Shown: positions 34,136 through 44,789 of the stretch, piece after piece
How the letters are laid out: each line of letters starts with the position of its first letter
How positions within the stretch are numbered: the stretch's first letter is position 1
DNA from: Gentiana macrophylla
Lineage: Eukaryota > Streptophyta > Magnoliopsida > Gentianales > Gentianaceae
Length of the DNA stretch: 64,000 nucleotides
Reading direction: 5' to 3'
Assembly: GCA_026214975.1 (NCBI GenBank)
Contig: JAOBSW010000774.1
Location: 25,001 to 89,000 of the forward strand
Made by a program: the position numbers and the translations under genes
The notes under the pieces: generated by a model
The model's input: only the letters and a program-made list of their open reading frames with translations
Databases searched by the model: none
What the model was told of the DNA's origin: nothing

Positions 34136-34465
34136 AACAAGTGAATTGAGAAGGTAAGTGTGAGCTAAGACTCGTGTGAATGACAACGATCCCGTGTGAA
34201 TTTTGAACGATCCCGTCTGAATTTACCACGAACTAACCATTGATGACCCACGTGAAAAGACGGCGTCATCAGTATCAATGACAATAGTGACTCACGCACC
34301 CTAATGACACCTATGACGTACGACATCGATATGACATCAATGACAAGTCAAAACTAGCATTGATTGAGAAGGTAAAGTGTGAGCTAAGACTCGTGTGAAT
34401 TCCAACGATCCCGTGTGAATTTTCAACGATCCCGTGCGAATTTAGCACGAACTAACCATTGATGG
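34136..34465. repeat. 216-base tandem repeat with CGTGTGAATT words, block 2
   Basis: Two units start at about 34143 and 34359, closely related to block 1. Again each has four gtgtgaatt-type words, some changed. It lies upstream of the open Transposase_32-like gene and 150 bases before the B3 gene. Confidence 0.88.
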
Positions 34466-34609
34466 CAATTATTGTTGTTGTACAAGTACGAGCCATTTCT
34501 CTCATTCTTCAAACTCTTTTAAGTTCATCTGAATTTTCTTCATCATTCAAGCAGTCAATTTAAACTAACCACTTCTTCACCTTTCAATTTATAATCTACA
34601 CTGAAGCAA

Positions 34610-35452
34610 ATGGATAATGATCGTTTCTTTAAAGTTCTTGATGGCGGTTTCGCAACAAGTTTGGTATGTCATTATTAATTAACTTACATTTATATCACAT
34701 GTTTTATGATTAAACAAACGTGAAATGTTTCTTTCTTCATAGACACCACCTCCAGCATACGTTAATAGGTTGAACGACACGCTAAGGAACCTAGATAGGG
34801 CCGTTATCAAAAGCCGATTAGGGACATGGGAAGTGAGGGTTGGAGCCACAGACAATGGAATTCTTCGTTTCTTTGGGGAAGGTTGGGAGGAGTATGTGGC
34901 GGCTCATTACTTGAATGAGAGGAGTTTATAGTGTTTGAGCAGGGGTTTCACTTTCAACACTATTGTGATGGATCACACCTATTGTGAGAAGACTTTTTCG
35001 AGTCCGAGTGAAGAAGATGATGCAGATGATGATGCAGTGCAAGTAACCAAACTCCCCATTTTTCGCACGATTTGCCAAACCTAGGTATTTTCACATGGTT
35101 GTTATTATGTGGTGAGATATTTAAAATATTTTTAGTTGTTTTCTTGTTTGATCTTTTTTTCCCCATTTTGAAACAATATTTAAATTTGTTTATGATTTGT
35201 AGAATATTCCAAAGACATTTGCTAGAACAAACGACATGTTGTGAAACAAGACCGTGGAACTGCGAATTGCCACATGGGAATCATGGTCTGCTAGAATTGT
35301 CTACATGGTAAATCAAAAAAGTTCGTTTAAAGCGGGTTGAATGATTTCATTACGGACAATGACACAAATGCGGGAGATGAATGCGATTTGAAGTCATTGA
35401 TCAACCTATAGAAAATCACGCCGTGTTTAATGTGGTGATTACAAAATATTGA
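34610..35452 (+). pseudogene. Two-domain B3 (REM-like) gene inside the MULE
   Basis: Exon 1 (34610-34663) reads MDNDRFFKVLDGGFATSL. After a gt-ag intron, exon 2 (from 34743) continues in frame with TPPPAYVNRLNDTLRNLDRA, SRLGTWEVRVGATDNGILRF and FGEGWEEYVAAHYLNE, a plant B3 DNA-binding domain. One in-frame TAG at 34929 precedes NTIVMDHTYCEKTF. An acidic linker (SPSEEDDADDDA) leads to a second intron (about 35085-35202). Exon 3 then gives a second B3 domain (NIPKTFARTNDM, TWESWSARIVYMVNQK), with one stop and two single-base frameshifts. B3 proteins of the REM type often carry repeated B3 domains. I infer capture of a host gene or an element-borne B3 factor. Confidence 0.75.
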
Positions 35453-35749
35453 AGATCATTTATTTAGGTGTCATCCTATCGTATTTCATGATCATCCTTA
35501 GTTTATTTAATATCATTTTATTGTTATCTCAATGTATCATTACTCTTTGTTTTTATGTTTGTAAGCCCTGTTATCACTCATTTGAACTACAATACCCATT
35601 TGCTATTATAATATAAAGATACAAAACATATAAGATAGTCACGATCACGCTAATATCAATGTCCCCAAAAAGATACAAAACATGTATAAAAACTTTCACG
35701 ACTTGAGATACTACTAAAAACATGAAAAAAAGGAACAAAATGATCAGTA

Positions 35750-38625
35750 TCAATTAGGAACAACAAGCGTATGAAACGGACATTTAGGCCTTTTGTGTCC
35801 GGTGTTTCCACACAACGAGCAACGCCTACGAGCCACAGGCTGTCCTCTCATTAGGCAACTCTTTGGTCCTACCGCCAGGAGGTTCACCTTGAGAAGCAAT
35901 CCTGAGGATCCTGGGTCGGCCCCGCCTCGCAACCGTTGTTTGTTTTTCCCCTCCTTCGCTCAGTCTAGGTTCAGGCGGCGGAATGCGCTGGTTTCTAATT
36001 GAAGTGGGAACAATCCAATCATCCTCGACTGGAACAGGGTATACGCGTCCTTCATAAATACGCTGGAAACATTGAGCTTTGTAGTAGTGACAACAATAAT
36101 CATACGGACTCTCACGACGCTCACTTATAGCAGCACAAGCATGTACACAAGGCATCTTGAGCCCCTGAAACTCTCCACAGTAACACTTCCAATCAGCCAT
36201 ATTTACCTTTGCGCTAGTATCAGCGTCCCTCACTTGGAAGGCCCGGTCCGGTCGATCGCTTTAGTGTGAAGGTTCTTCGGGCATCGCGATACTTGATCAA
36301 GAATTTTTCGGCCAGGGCTAACACGGAGCGACATGCCAATGCAAGTTCTCTCCTCTCGCAATGCCATTTTCGCAGCGTTGCCCTTTGTAGTCTAACAAAT
36401 TCACGATACTCAACTTACGCCGCATCCACGATCTCGTTGTTAAAACTTTCAAAGATAGTTGCTTGTCATTATTGCATAACGTGTCCCTGGAAAATGCGAT
36501 CGTGCCCGATGAACGAAATCCAATAGCCTCCAAATAACTAGACACTCTATTGTTTGGATCTTTATCCTGCTCTTTAATCTTTGAAACATTATTGCGAATC
36601 GCGTTTTTGAAAAAGTATACGCGGCTTCCCGGAAAGTGTATGGGACGTATCCTGTGCTTCGAATTTTTATTGAGGTTCATGACAAGGTGGTGGTAGCAAA
36701 AACCATGGTGAGCGTTTGGAAATACATCTCTAATAAAGGCACCAATGATGCAAACCCCTCCATCGATACGAACACCATGTCTTCACGTTCCCGATTACCC
36801 CTTCACTTGAAGGATGAAATACATCCATGCATCCTCGCTCTCTCCGTCGGTCACGGCAAATGCTACGGAAAGAGTTTATCACCGCGTCTACACCGATAGC
36901 TACTAACAATGTCCTCGCATTTTGTTTTTAGATGAGTACCGCCCACGACTAAGACATGTCGATGATAGATTTAAACCCGTCAATACTAGCTTTCAAAGCC
37001 ATGAAAGCAAGATACTTGAACCGCCGAGAACATGGTCGGGCCTCTATGTCTGTGATGATTTCAGATTTTCACTCTTCAACATGTAAAAGTAGGCGGGTAA
37101 TTTAGAATATGATAGTGTTACGCTTCCTCCGATTAATTCCAATGCTTTCTGGCTACAATGATATGCACGCTGATAATCAAGGTCTATGTTGAATACTCTT
37201 TTGACCTCCACAATTAAATGTTTTGTCGTGAACTGACTGCCGAGTTTTATGAGGTTCTCTCTAACGAGATGACCTATAGTTCCGGGTCTGGCTTGCCTAT
37301 GATCGCTGCTTATTCGCTCCAATCCACAAGTGTGAGTTTCATTGTACTCGGTTATCTCGAAGTTATTGCAATCAAACACCTTTCTACCCACAACTTTCCA
37401 TTCGCATTTCTCTGAAGTAAAGCATCATAGTTTTAACTTCCCTTGTCGGACCGCATAGGTTTCCACATGTAATTATTTTTCAATGCATGGTAACTCATTT
37501 TCATCTCGCATATCATCCTTTTCCTGAACTTTTACCAATATACAATAATCCGAATCTTGATCAAACGCCCCGCCTTGACCGTGGACATGGAGGAATTTCG
37601 AATCCGGAATGTCGAACCGAAATGAACACCTCTATTGCGATTAATACTTGCCATACTAAATCTAGGACCAATATCGTGGTTTCTGTTCTAATGGTGCTCT
37701 CATAAAACTCGTAACGATCCACCAATATTGGGACCCGGTTGCATCATTGTTGACCTACCCTGTTCGAAAGGCCCTCTCAAAAAACTCGTAAACGATCCAC
37801 CGATATTGGGACCCGCTTTCATCTGCGTTGGCATATGAATGTTTTGCTCGAAAGGCGCTCTAAGAAAACTCGTAAACGATCCACCGATATTGGGACCTGC
37901 TTGCATCGGTGTTGGCATAATAAGAGGCGGACGGTCAAACTGCTGGCTTGTTCCATTTATGTTGACATTATGACTTGTCCCGTCTAACTGTTGTTGGATG
38001 TACGGTGTGTGCGTTGTCTGGCTAAAATCGAGCGTAGTGTGTGAATTGGCTGACGAATCATATTCGCAATAATTCCCCAATCGTAGTCGAGTTCACTTGT
38101 GATGTCAATGACTTGTTCAAATTGAAGTTATATTCGGTCGGATGGCGATTTCATGAGGGATAAGGTCGATGTGTTAGGTACAACATGCTTTCGAGATTTT
38201 CGATTACAGTCCAACTCGGATGTAAAATCCTCAATGCCTCTATCATTTTCTTCATGTAGTTGCTCATTTAAAGTCAAATTCGTTCTCATCTTCCGTATCG
38301 TGATCGTGCATAACCTGTTCAGCGTTAATGCATAGTTTCACAGCTTCTTTTCTCAAAATATCATCAATGTAGCCTAGCCATGTATCATCGTCCAAAACAT
38401 CAATCGGTTGGTCATAATCTACGTACATTAGTTTCATGATCAATGTGTTGTTTGAGTCATCAATTCCTACTTTCTTACACACTTTGACCTTCACTTCATC
38501 CAATGTCGTATCGGTTTTCACACGAACCAAATACAATTTTCCTTTCGTATAAGACCATTTGTCGCTATCTTCATGGTATTTCCACTCTCCGCCAAATAAA
38601 AACTTAACGGACACCGTGTTGTTAT
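35750..38625 (-). pseudogene. mudrA: MuDR-type transposase (mudrA) of MULE copy B
   Basis: The first exon (from 38625 after tgcag) encodes SVKFLFGGEWKYHEDSDKW and LYVDYDQPIDVLD-like text, the PB1-like N-terminal domain. A linker follows with three copies of GPNIGGSFTSFLR-type text (37715-37910). The DNA-binding region is at 37044-37391 (RKVFDCNNFEITEYNETHTC). The transposase core reads VGGTHLKTK where DGTHLK is usual, then AFAVTDGESEDAWMYFI and NAHHGFCYHHL. The SWIM zinc finger (WKCYCGEFQGLKMPCVHACA) and a final knuckle (CSLCGNTGHKRPKC) end the protein at 35750. Many frameshifts and the changed first Asp make it inactive. Confidence 0.85.
37715..37910 (-). repeat. Tandem repeat in the mudrA linker
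   Basis: Three units of about 80 bases share cgatattgggacc and aaaactcgtaa-type text and encode GPNIGGSFTSFLRxPFEQ-like repeats between the N-terminal domain and the DNA-binding region. Confidence 0.85.
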
Positions 38626-38728
38626 CTGCAAAAAAACAATCATTTATCCACACGATTAGGTTTTTTTTCCAAATATTGTTGGATTGACTAAATATTATTG
38701 TAAAATTATTCTTGATTGAAATATATAC

Positions 38729-38760
<32 letters not shown>

Positions 38761-39480
38761 CTATATATATATATTGTCTGTGTGTGTTTATATATAAATA
38801 TATGTGTATATAAATGAGAAACAATATATATATATACACTTATATATGCTAGTAGTATATATGTGTGTGAATATTGGTTTCTCGTTTATATACACATATA
38901 TTTACTTGTATGTAAGTGCATATAGCCAGACATCAAAAAACACATCAATAATCTTTAAAATAAATAAATATTCTTTAGCATATATACATACACACACACG
39001 CACACACAGTTAGGTTAGGTTAGGTCAAAAAAATTCAAGTTTCGTTGTGTTGTGTTGTGTTGTAATGATGAGACGGGGAAATAGAAGAGAAGATTGTTTT
39101 TTCACCAAACGTCATAGAATATTTGATGATGACAAGGAGATCGAGATCTTTGATGAGAGCCAATAGAACAGATCTTATACTTTCGATCTAACGGATGCCT
39201 CACTTCCGGCGGAGGCTTTACCAAGCTGCTGAGAACGGAAAAGATGCTCTATTGAGCAGACCTAATGAAAATTCTACGAGCTACCTACCAGGAGCCGCAA
39301 TACAAAGCCTGGAGATTAGGCATGACACAACGGACCAGAAGGATTCGAAAACACCCTAGGGATGCATGCATTTCTAAGAACCTCATCAGGTCGAGGCGTA
39401 CCATAGAATACGTCAAAATTCTGTTGTTTTGGAAATTTCAAACAACATTTATTTGTCGTTTGTTTCTCGTTTTTAAATTC
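38626..39480 (+). repeat. MULE copy B right arm
   Basis: Inverted match of the left arm, same-orientation match of copy A 2240-2640. It includes TA and TG microsatellite stretches at 38720-38870, tgtgttgtgttgt near 39045, the caatacaaagcctggagatt block near 39297 and the palindrome-like aaacaacatttatttgtcgttt near 39448. The mudrA gene starts inside it and reads leftward. Confidence 0.85.
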
Positions 39481-40234
39481 AATTTTTTTATTATTAAATT
39501 AAGGCATTTTCATTGTGATTGCCCGTAACAATTAAATTTTTCTAGTGTTATTTGAACACTAAAATTGTATCAAACTACATATTTCAAAATGAACTAAGGC
39601 ATGGAACATGAAAGGAATTTATACTACTAAATTTCGAAACAACTTATAACATACATACAATATCATATAATCGAAATATGTACAATATCAAATCTTCTAC
39701 ATTATCATTTCTAATATTAACGTTGCCACTATAATATCATTAATGCATTTCGTTCTAAAAAATTTCTAAACTATCAAATAATCAAAATAATTACAATATC
39801 AAAATTTATACAACGAATGACAATTTTATTATCGAACGATCTCATTATAATTAATCATTTCAATATCTTAATAATCAAAATTTTATCCTTTCACTACCCT
39901 AAAACTATAAGCTTTTACCTTTTCACCATACGAAAAATCGAAAATTTATATCTTTATAAGGTTATTTACCTCAAACATATCATCAAATTAAATCAAATAC
40001 AAATTTTAAAATAAATCAAACAAAAGTCTTTATACTTAAATGCTTACCCATTTGTTTAAAGGAATAAGACCGGTGTAGATTGATATCCCGTAGACTGATA
40101 ATTTTTGTCGAAAGTTTTGTGAAGATAAATTCGAGTGAAAAAGATTGATGATTTTGGGTGAAGAAGATGATGGTATTGCGCTAAAATGTAGGAAAAAGCG
40201 GCGGTTGGGCGATTTATTAATTCAATTTCCTTAT
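39481..40234. other. AT-rich MULE subterminal region of copy B, no gene seen
   Basis: It matches 2641-3440 of copy A through caacgaatgacaattttatt, aaaatcgaaaatttata and tgcttacccatttgtttaaa. No coding region. Confidence 0.6.
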
Positions 40235-40410
40235 TCCACGGGACCGTGCCAATTTTCCACGTTGCGTTTGCCTTTTCACGTGGCGTCCACTTAAATTTCC
40301 CCCAGGTCACGTGGAATTACAACTTTTTCCACTATTTGAATTTCCATGTGAACGATTCATATTCCACGCCATCTGGTGGAAATTTACCACGAACCCGTGG
40401 AACAGTCACG
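40235..40410. repeat. Array of TTCCACG / CGTGGAA words in MULE copy B
   Basis: About ten copies of ttccac(g) or (c)gtggaa occur within 180 bases, for example attccacggg, ttttccacgttg, tcacgtggaa, atattccacgcc, tctggtggaaat and cccgtggaac. The composite ttccacgtggaa would be a palindrome containing CACGTG, which occurs twice. The array is in the same relative place as the GTCCAAAT array of copy A. Confidence 0.78.
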
Positions 40411-41800
40411 GACAACTTGAAAAAAAATGTCAGACCTGCATTGACCTGATTTAAAATATGAATGTCTACAGTGACCTGAATGTATATTTTCTCTTTGGCG
40501 TGCAGTGCGCAACTAGGAGGTACTATTGCTATCAGTGCTATGAGGATAAAAAAGGAACTTTGATAAAAAAAAAAAAAGGTAATAAAGTAGCCCTGAAAGT
40601 AATTTAATGGCCCTGCCATACCAGGAGCCCCGTTTTTGACACCTATTCAAAAGTTTGCACCAATTAAATGCAATTCTTTTTCGTCAAATGCAATGATTTT
40701 CAAACAGTCTGATTTGAAAGATCAAGATGTTTACTTACCTTTCTCCAAGTAATAAATAATCAAAGACATCCGCTTCTTTAATCATTCTTTTCTCCTGTTG
40801 ATTATGCTTAATGGTTTTTCAAGAACCAGTGGATGGTAATGTTGCTTTTGTCTTATATATGCATGTGATTCGATCGGCCAGTTGAGTTGCCTCCTCCTGC
40901 ATCGTAAGAGCACTGGGTGAATGCATGTAACATACAGTACATACTTGTATTTTTTTTTTTTTTTTGAGTGTACATACTTGTATCTTAAAATTGTATCGTA
41001 ATTATAAAAATATGGGTTCAGATCACCTGTCTAATTTTGGTGTCTAAATAAAAATAACGTCGTTTTATGTGTGTGTGTGTTTTTTTTTTATAGAAATAAT
41101 TTGTGTTTTATTTTTGGGTTTTGTTTTTCTTAAATTTTATCAAAAATATAAAACACACATGAAATGACATAGTTTAAAACTTGTATACATCTGAAAATAT
41201 GACAAGTGATCTCAACCCTAAAAATGTATCTTAATTATATTTTTAAATTTATACTTGTAAAGTTGTTTTACATGCGAAATACCAGTAATATTTTGTTTAA
41301 CTCTGTTTTGAAGATTGTATGGGGGTAAATCTTGCAATCAATTTAGCTATCTTTTCACGAATGAGAAAAAAAAAATTAAGACAAAATTATACAACATGAA
41401 TTAAAGACCAAACTAAATCATGCTGACTTAATTAGCAATTCACCTAATTATCTAATGGTTCACTTTCGTTCCTTCTTTGATGAATAAGGCAAGAAGAATA
41501 ATTGGTTTTAACACAGTTAAGCAACGTGTTGGCAAGTGATTGAGAATTGTGGCCCCTTCGAATTAAACTAGATTATTATAATATATATATACACTTAATT
41601 AAATACGATAAAATGTCAAGATCTTGACTAGAGAAAGTTCGAATAATTTATATAACTGTCTGATGCACTTACTTCAATTATTCGTTTGTAAAGAATAAAG
41701 TTTAATCAAAGGACAAGAGAAATATGGATACACGTATATATGTATGTCTACAAATCTAATGCATATAAAAGCATATGATATACATTATATGACATATATA
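40411..41800. other. AT-rich spacer, no gene seen
   Basis: No coding region recognised. It contains a shared segment at 40525-40640, a small direct duplication of gtacatacttgtat near 40940-40983, and AT-rich text. Confidence 0.5.
40525..40640 (+). repeat. Segment repeated in reverse at 11160-11275
   Basis: Shared words in order are attgctatcagtgct, aaaaaaggaactttgataaa, ctgaaagtaattt and ccataccaggagccc. The other copy is on the opposite strand, 29 kb away. Family unknown. Confidence 0.7.
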
Positions 41801-42170
41801 TGTAAAGAAAATCAGAAATTTAGCGGAAACGTAAAAACTACCATAAAGAAAATTAGAAACGTAGCGGAAACGTAAAAACTACCATAAAGAAAATCAGAAA
41901 CGTAGCGGAAACGTAAAAACTATTTATTGAATTGATCGGAAACGTAGCGGAAACGTAAAAACTATAAATCGTTGTTTTATTGAATTGATCAGATTGATAC
42001 AATGTGTCTTCTTTATATAGAAGAAAAATAAGATAATAAATAAATTCAAAAATAAATAAATAAAAATTGATTGATTTATTTTAAATATGAATTCTATATA
42101 TAGTAAATTTATCTATTTCTTTCGACATTTATCATTATTTTTAAATATCTTGACATTATCTTCTAATACC
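41801..42170 (-). repeat. LTR-a of the chained element
   Basis: It starts tgtaaagaaaatcag and contains three to four tandem copies of a 40-base unit with agcggaaacgtaaaaacta. A tttatata TATA-like box lies near 42010. It ends ttctaatacc before a ctctctcaaac tract. Confidence 0.7.
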
Positions 42171-42233
42171 TCTCTCAAACGAGGCCGGATTTGGAGGCCG
42201 AGTTTGTTTGGTGATAATAATTTGGTGGTATTT

Positions 42234-42560
42234 GGAGGGCATCTCCACCCGGCGTCTCTTCCGAAGTCTATTAGTAGTGATTTTGGAGGGCATCTCCACT
42301 CCGGCGATTCTTCCGGAGTCCATAGTAGTAGTGATTTTGGGAGGGCATCTCCACTCCAGTGATTTTTCCGGAGTCCATAGTTGTGATATTTCTGGAAGGC
42401 ATCTCCACTCCGGCGGCTCCTTCGACTCTTCCAAAGTCCATAGTTGTGATGTTTTGGAGAAGATCTCCACTCCGGTTGTTATTAAAGTCCATATTTTTAT
42501 GTTTTGAAGGACATCTCCACCCCGATTGTTTTTGGGCTCTTCCGGAGTCCATTGATTCCG
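42234..42560. repeat. 50-62 base imperfect tandem repeat in internal region 1
   Basis: Six units share ggagggcatctccactccgg and ttccggagtccatag-type text at about 42240, 42291, 42346, 42400, 42462 and 42512. On either strand it opens reading frames that are products of the repeat. Confidence 0.85.
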
Positions 42561-42882
42561 TTTGATTGATTTTGGTTGAAGAATGACTAGTTGACTATTA
42601 TGTCGGCCTCCAATTTCAAATGCTGAAGTGAATCTGTTTTTTTTTTACTTTCGATCACACTACTAAAAAGACAGAGACTCGTTGCCAGGAAATAATAAAG
42701 ATGCAATACATAAGAATTTCTTATTTGTTTTTTTTTTGTTTAAGAATAATTGTTTGAGAATATGGGAGAGGATTGGAAGATAAAAGTGGAATTGAAAAAA
42801 AAAAAAAAAAACAGCGGGAAAAAATCGGAGAAGATTCACCAATGTTAAGACACCCGAACCCTCGTCCCTCGCTCTGATACCA

Positions 42883-43143
42883 TAAAGAAAATCAGAATAC
42901 ACAGACGGAAGACTCTGAAACTGTTTTTATTGAATTGATGAATAAAATGATACAATGAATCTCCTTTATATAGGAGAGAAATCTTAATTTAAATAAATAA
43001 GATAAAGATAGAATTACAATTAATTATTTGAATAAAATAATTGAAGATAAACATTAATATTTAACAATCTAATCTTAAATATATAATATCTTTTATCTCT
43101 TCTTGAATCCATTCGTATCTCATGTGATCTGATGTCTAATACA
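42883..43143 (-). repeat. LTR-b of the chained element
   Basis: It begins taaagaaaatcag next to the primer site and ends gtctaataca. cctttatatagg is the TATA-like box. It is flanked by a primer site on one side and a polypurine-like end on the other, so it is shared by two internal regions. Confidence 0.7.
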
Positions 43144-44583
43144 TTCCTCAAACGTTGTCGGCGTTGGAGGCAACGTTTGTGTGTCGTCGCAAAGAAGATG
43201 ATGCATCTTTTTTGACACCCACAAATTTCTAAGCTCTTGGCTCTCGGCCCGGCCTGTGGTATTTTTTTTGTTTGTTTGTTGTTGTCTAAAAATCTGTGAA
43301 GTCTTCTTTGATGACGACTAACACGCTCTCTCGATCTCGCGTTGTCGATCGAGGATCCGACTTCATTGTTGAATCTAAATAAACCGATTAAATGAATGCG
43401 AAAAGAAAATCGTAGATATTGTGTTCAGGTCGGCCTCCCTAAGGCCTTCGAGACCGGTCTTAGGCCCGGTCTGTCGGAGGCCCAACTGCATACATGTTTC
43501 GCTAAAATTAAAAAAAAAAATCGTGTAGATTTAATCCGATCCAACCTAAAAATATGTTAATTTTCTTTTTTTAGAGAGGCCCAAATTTGTTTTTATTCTA
43601 ATTGATAAAGGCCCTAATAAAAAAAAATTACTTGACCCAAAAAAATAGATATATACAAACAAGTTTTATTAATTTTTGCATATCTGAGATGTTAAAAATG
43701 CGATAAGTATTGGAAAAATGTAGTACTTAGGATTTGACAGAGAATTAGAAACTCCAAGGCACGTTAATAACGTTGTCTTTTAAGAGATGTTTTGTCCAAC
43801 ACGATTTGTCACTAAGGGATCAAATGAAAATCTCTTTCAGGATACAATGGGGGTGTTTGAATCAAACCCGAGAACACTCAAAGTTTTTTTAATGATGTTG
43901 TCAAATTAATGGATTTTCGTCTTCATCTTACTTATGTTTTATAGGTTGCAAAGTACCCATAAACGAATGGATGTACTCCTTGCAACGGATGAAAGCATGC
44001 AACCCTTACACAAAATGGTAAGTACATATCAGTTTGAAAATGCGTGTATCTGAAAATGCATATCCCTTCATGAACTGATGCATGCATTGATTTAGGTTGA
44101 ACCCCGTTTCGTTGTGATAACATTAATTCGTACGGCAACTCGTAGCAAACGATAACCAAAATATTTATTTATGAAAAAATATCTAACAATAAGTATGTTT
44201 AAAAAAAAAAAAAAAAGCAGCGCCCAATTAAAAGCGGTCGGGAGAGCAGTACTTGTACAATCTGGCGAGTAGGCCCTGATTGTGTTCAAGATAAATTTAT
44301 TATAATAACAAATATGACCATAAAACAAACTAGACTCAAACAGTTGGATTGAAAATTTGCGTAAATGCAAAAGAAAGGATATTTTTGGGTTGGGGGAATT
44401 TATGGCTGCTGCAGCGTGGGAAAAAAGTTATATTTATGCTGATTGCAATGCAGGAAAAATCGGAACATATATGGAGGGTGTTTTTTTATTTTATTTTATT
44501 TTTTTATAATTTTAAATCTTAGAAAAACGGAAGAGGATCGGGCGATGGTTCACCAATGTTAAGTTACACGAACCCCCGTCCCA
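43144..44583. other. Internal region 2 of the chained element, no gene seen
   Basis: It begins with ttcctcaaacgttgtcgg and ends with a leader containing caccaatgttaag. The middle (43500-44350) is AT-rich with no recognisable domain, and could include another insertion. Confidence 0.45.
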
Positions 44584-44596
44584 GATTCTGATATCA

Positions 44597-44724
44597 TGAA
44601 GAAAACCAGAAACATAGCGGAAACGTAAAAGCTATGAACCGATGTTTTATTGAATTGATTAGAATGATACAACGTGTCTCCTTTATATAGAAAATAAATA
44701 AGATAATAAATAAATTCAAAAATT
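44597..44724 (-). repeat. LTR-c of the chained element, truncated
   Basis: tgaagaaaaccagaaacatagcgg-type text matches LTR-a closely up to aataaattcaaaaat, where homology stops and Copia-2 gag sequence begins. Confidence 0.7.
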
Positions 44725-44789
44725 ATTGTCCGATTTGTGCCTTTTTTTGGGTCTTATTCGGTTCACCAATAGCTCCTAGTGATGACTCG

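Larger units (their letters stand above)
26393..40410. mobile_element. Mutator-like element copy B (Ulp1/DUF1985, B3 and mudrA genes)
   Basis: Arms at 26393-27055 and about 38615-39480 are inverted repeats of each other. Between them lie a DUF1985/Ulp1 gene (plus), two plant-transposon-protein genes (minus), a B3 gene (plus) and mudrA (minus). The outer genes converge and start in the arms, as in MuDR. Right of the arm the element continues through an AT-rich region and a motif array shared in position with copy A, so the true right end lies near or beyond 40410. The left arm is cut at the Tat LTR. No target duplication could be found. Most genes are decayed. Confidence 0.82.
41801..44724 (-). 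mobile_element. Chained non-autonomous Copia-like element: three LTRs, two internal regions
   Basis: On the minus strand the order is LTR-c (44597-44724, cut), primer site, internal region 2, LTR-b (42883-43143), primer site, internal region 1, LTR-a (41801-42170). Primer sites read tggtatcagagc (42871-42882) and tgatatcagaatc (44584-44596). Internal ends beside LTR-a and LTR-b share a ctcaaacg...ggaggc pattern. Both leaders contain caccaatgttaag. No gag or pol is visible in either internal region (about 0.7 and 1.4 kb). LTR-a and LTR-c resemble each other more than LTR-b. I infer recombination between related elements. Confidence 0.7.

Noticed and set aside
40525..40640. Host gene exon
   Set aside because: Shared with 11160-11275, but no conserved reading frame or splice context that I trust.
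42156..42552. Overlapping frames on both strands with repeated MDSGR and MPSQN text
   Set aside because: Produced by the 50-62 base tandem repeat in a non-coding internal region; no domain and no start context.
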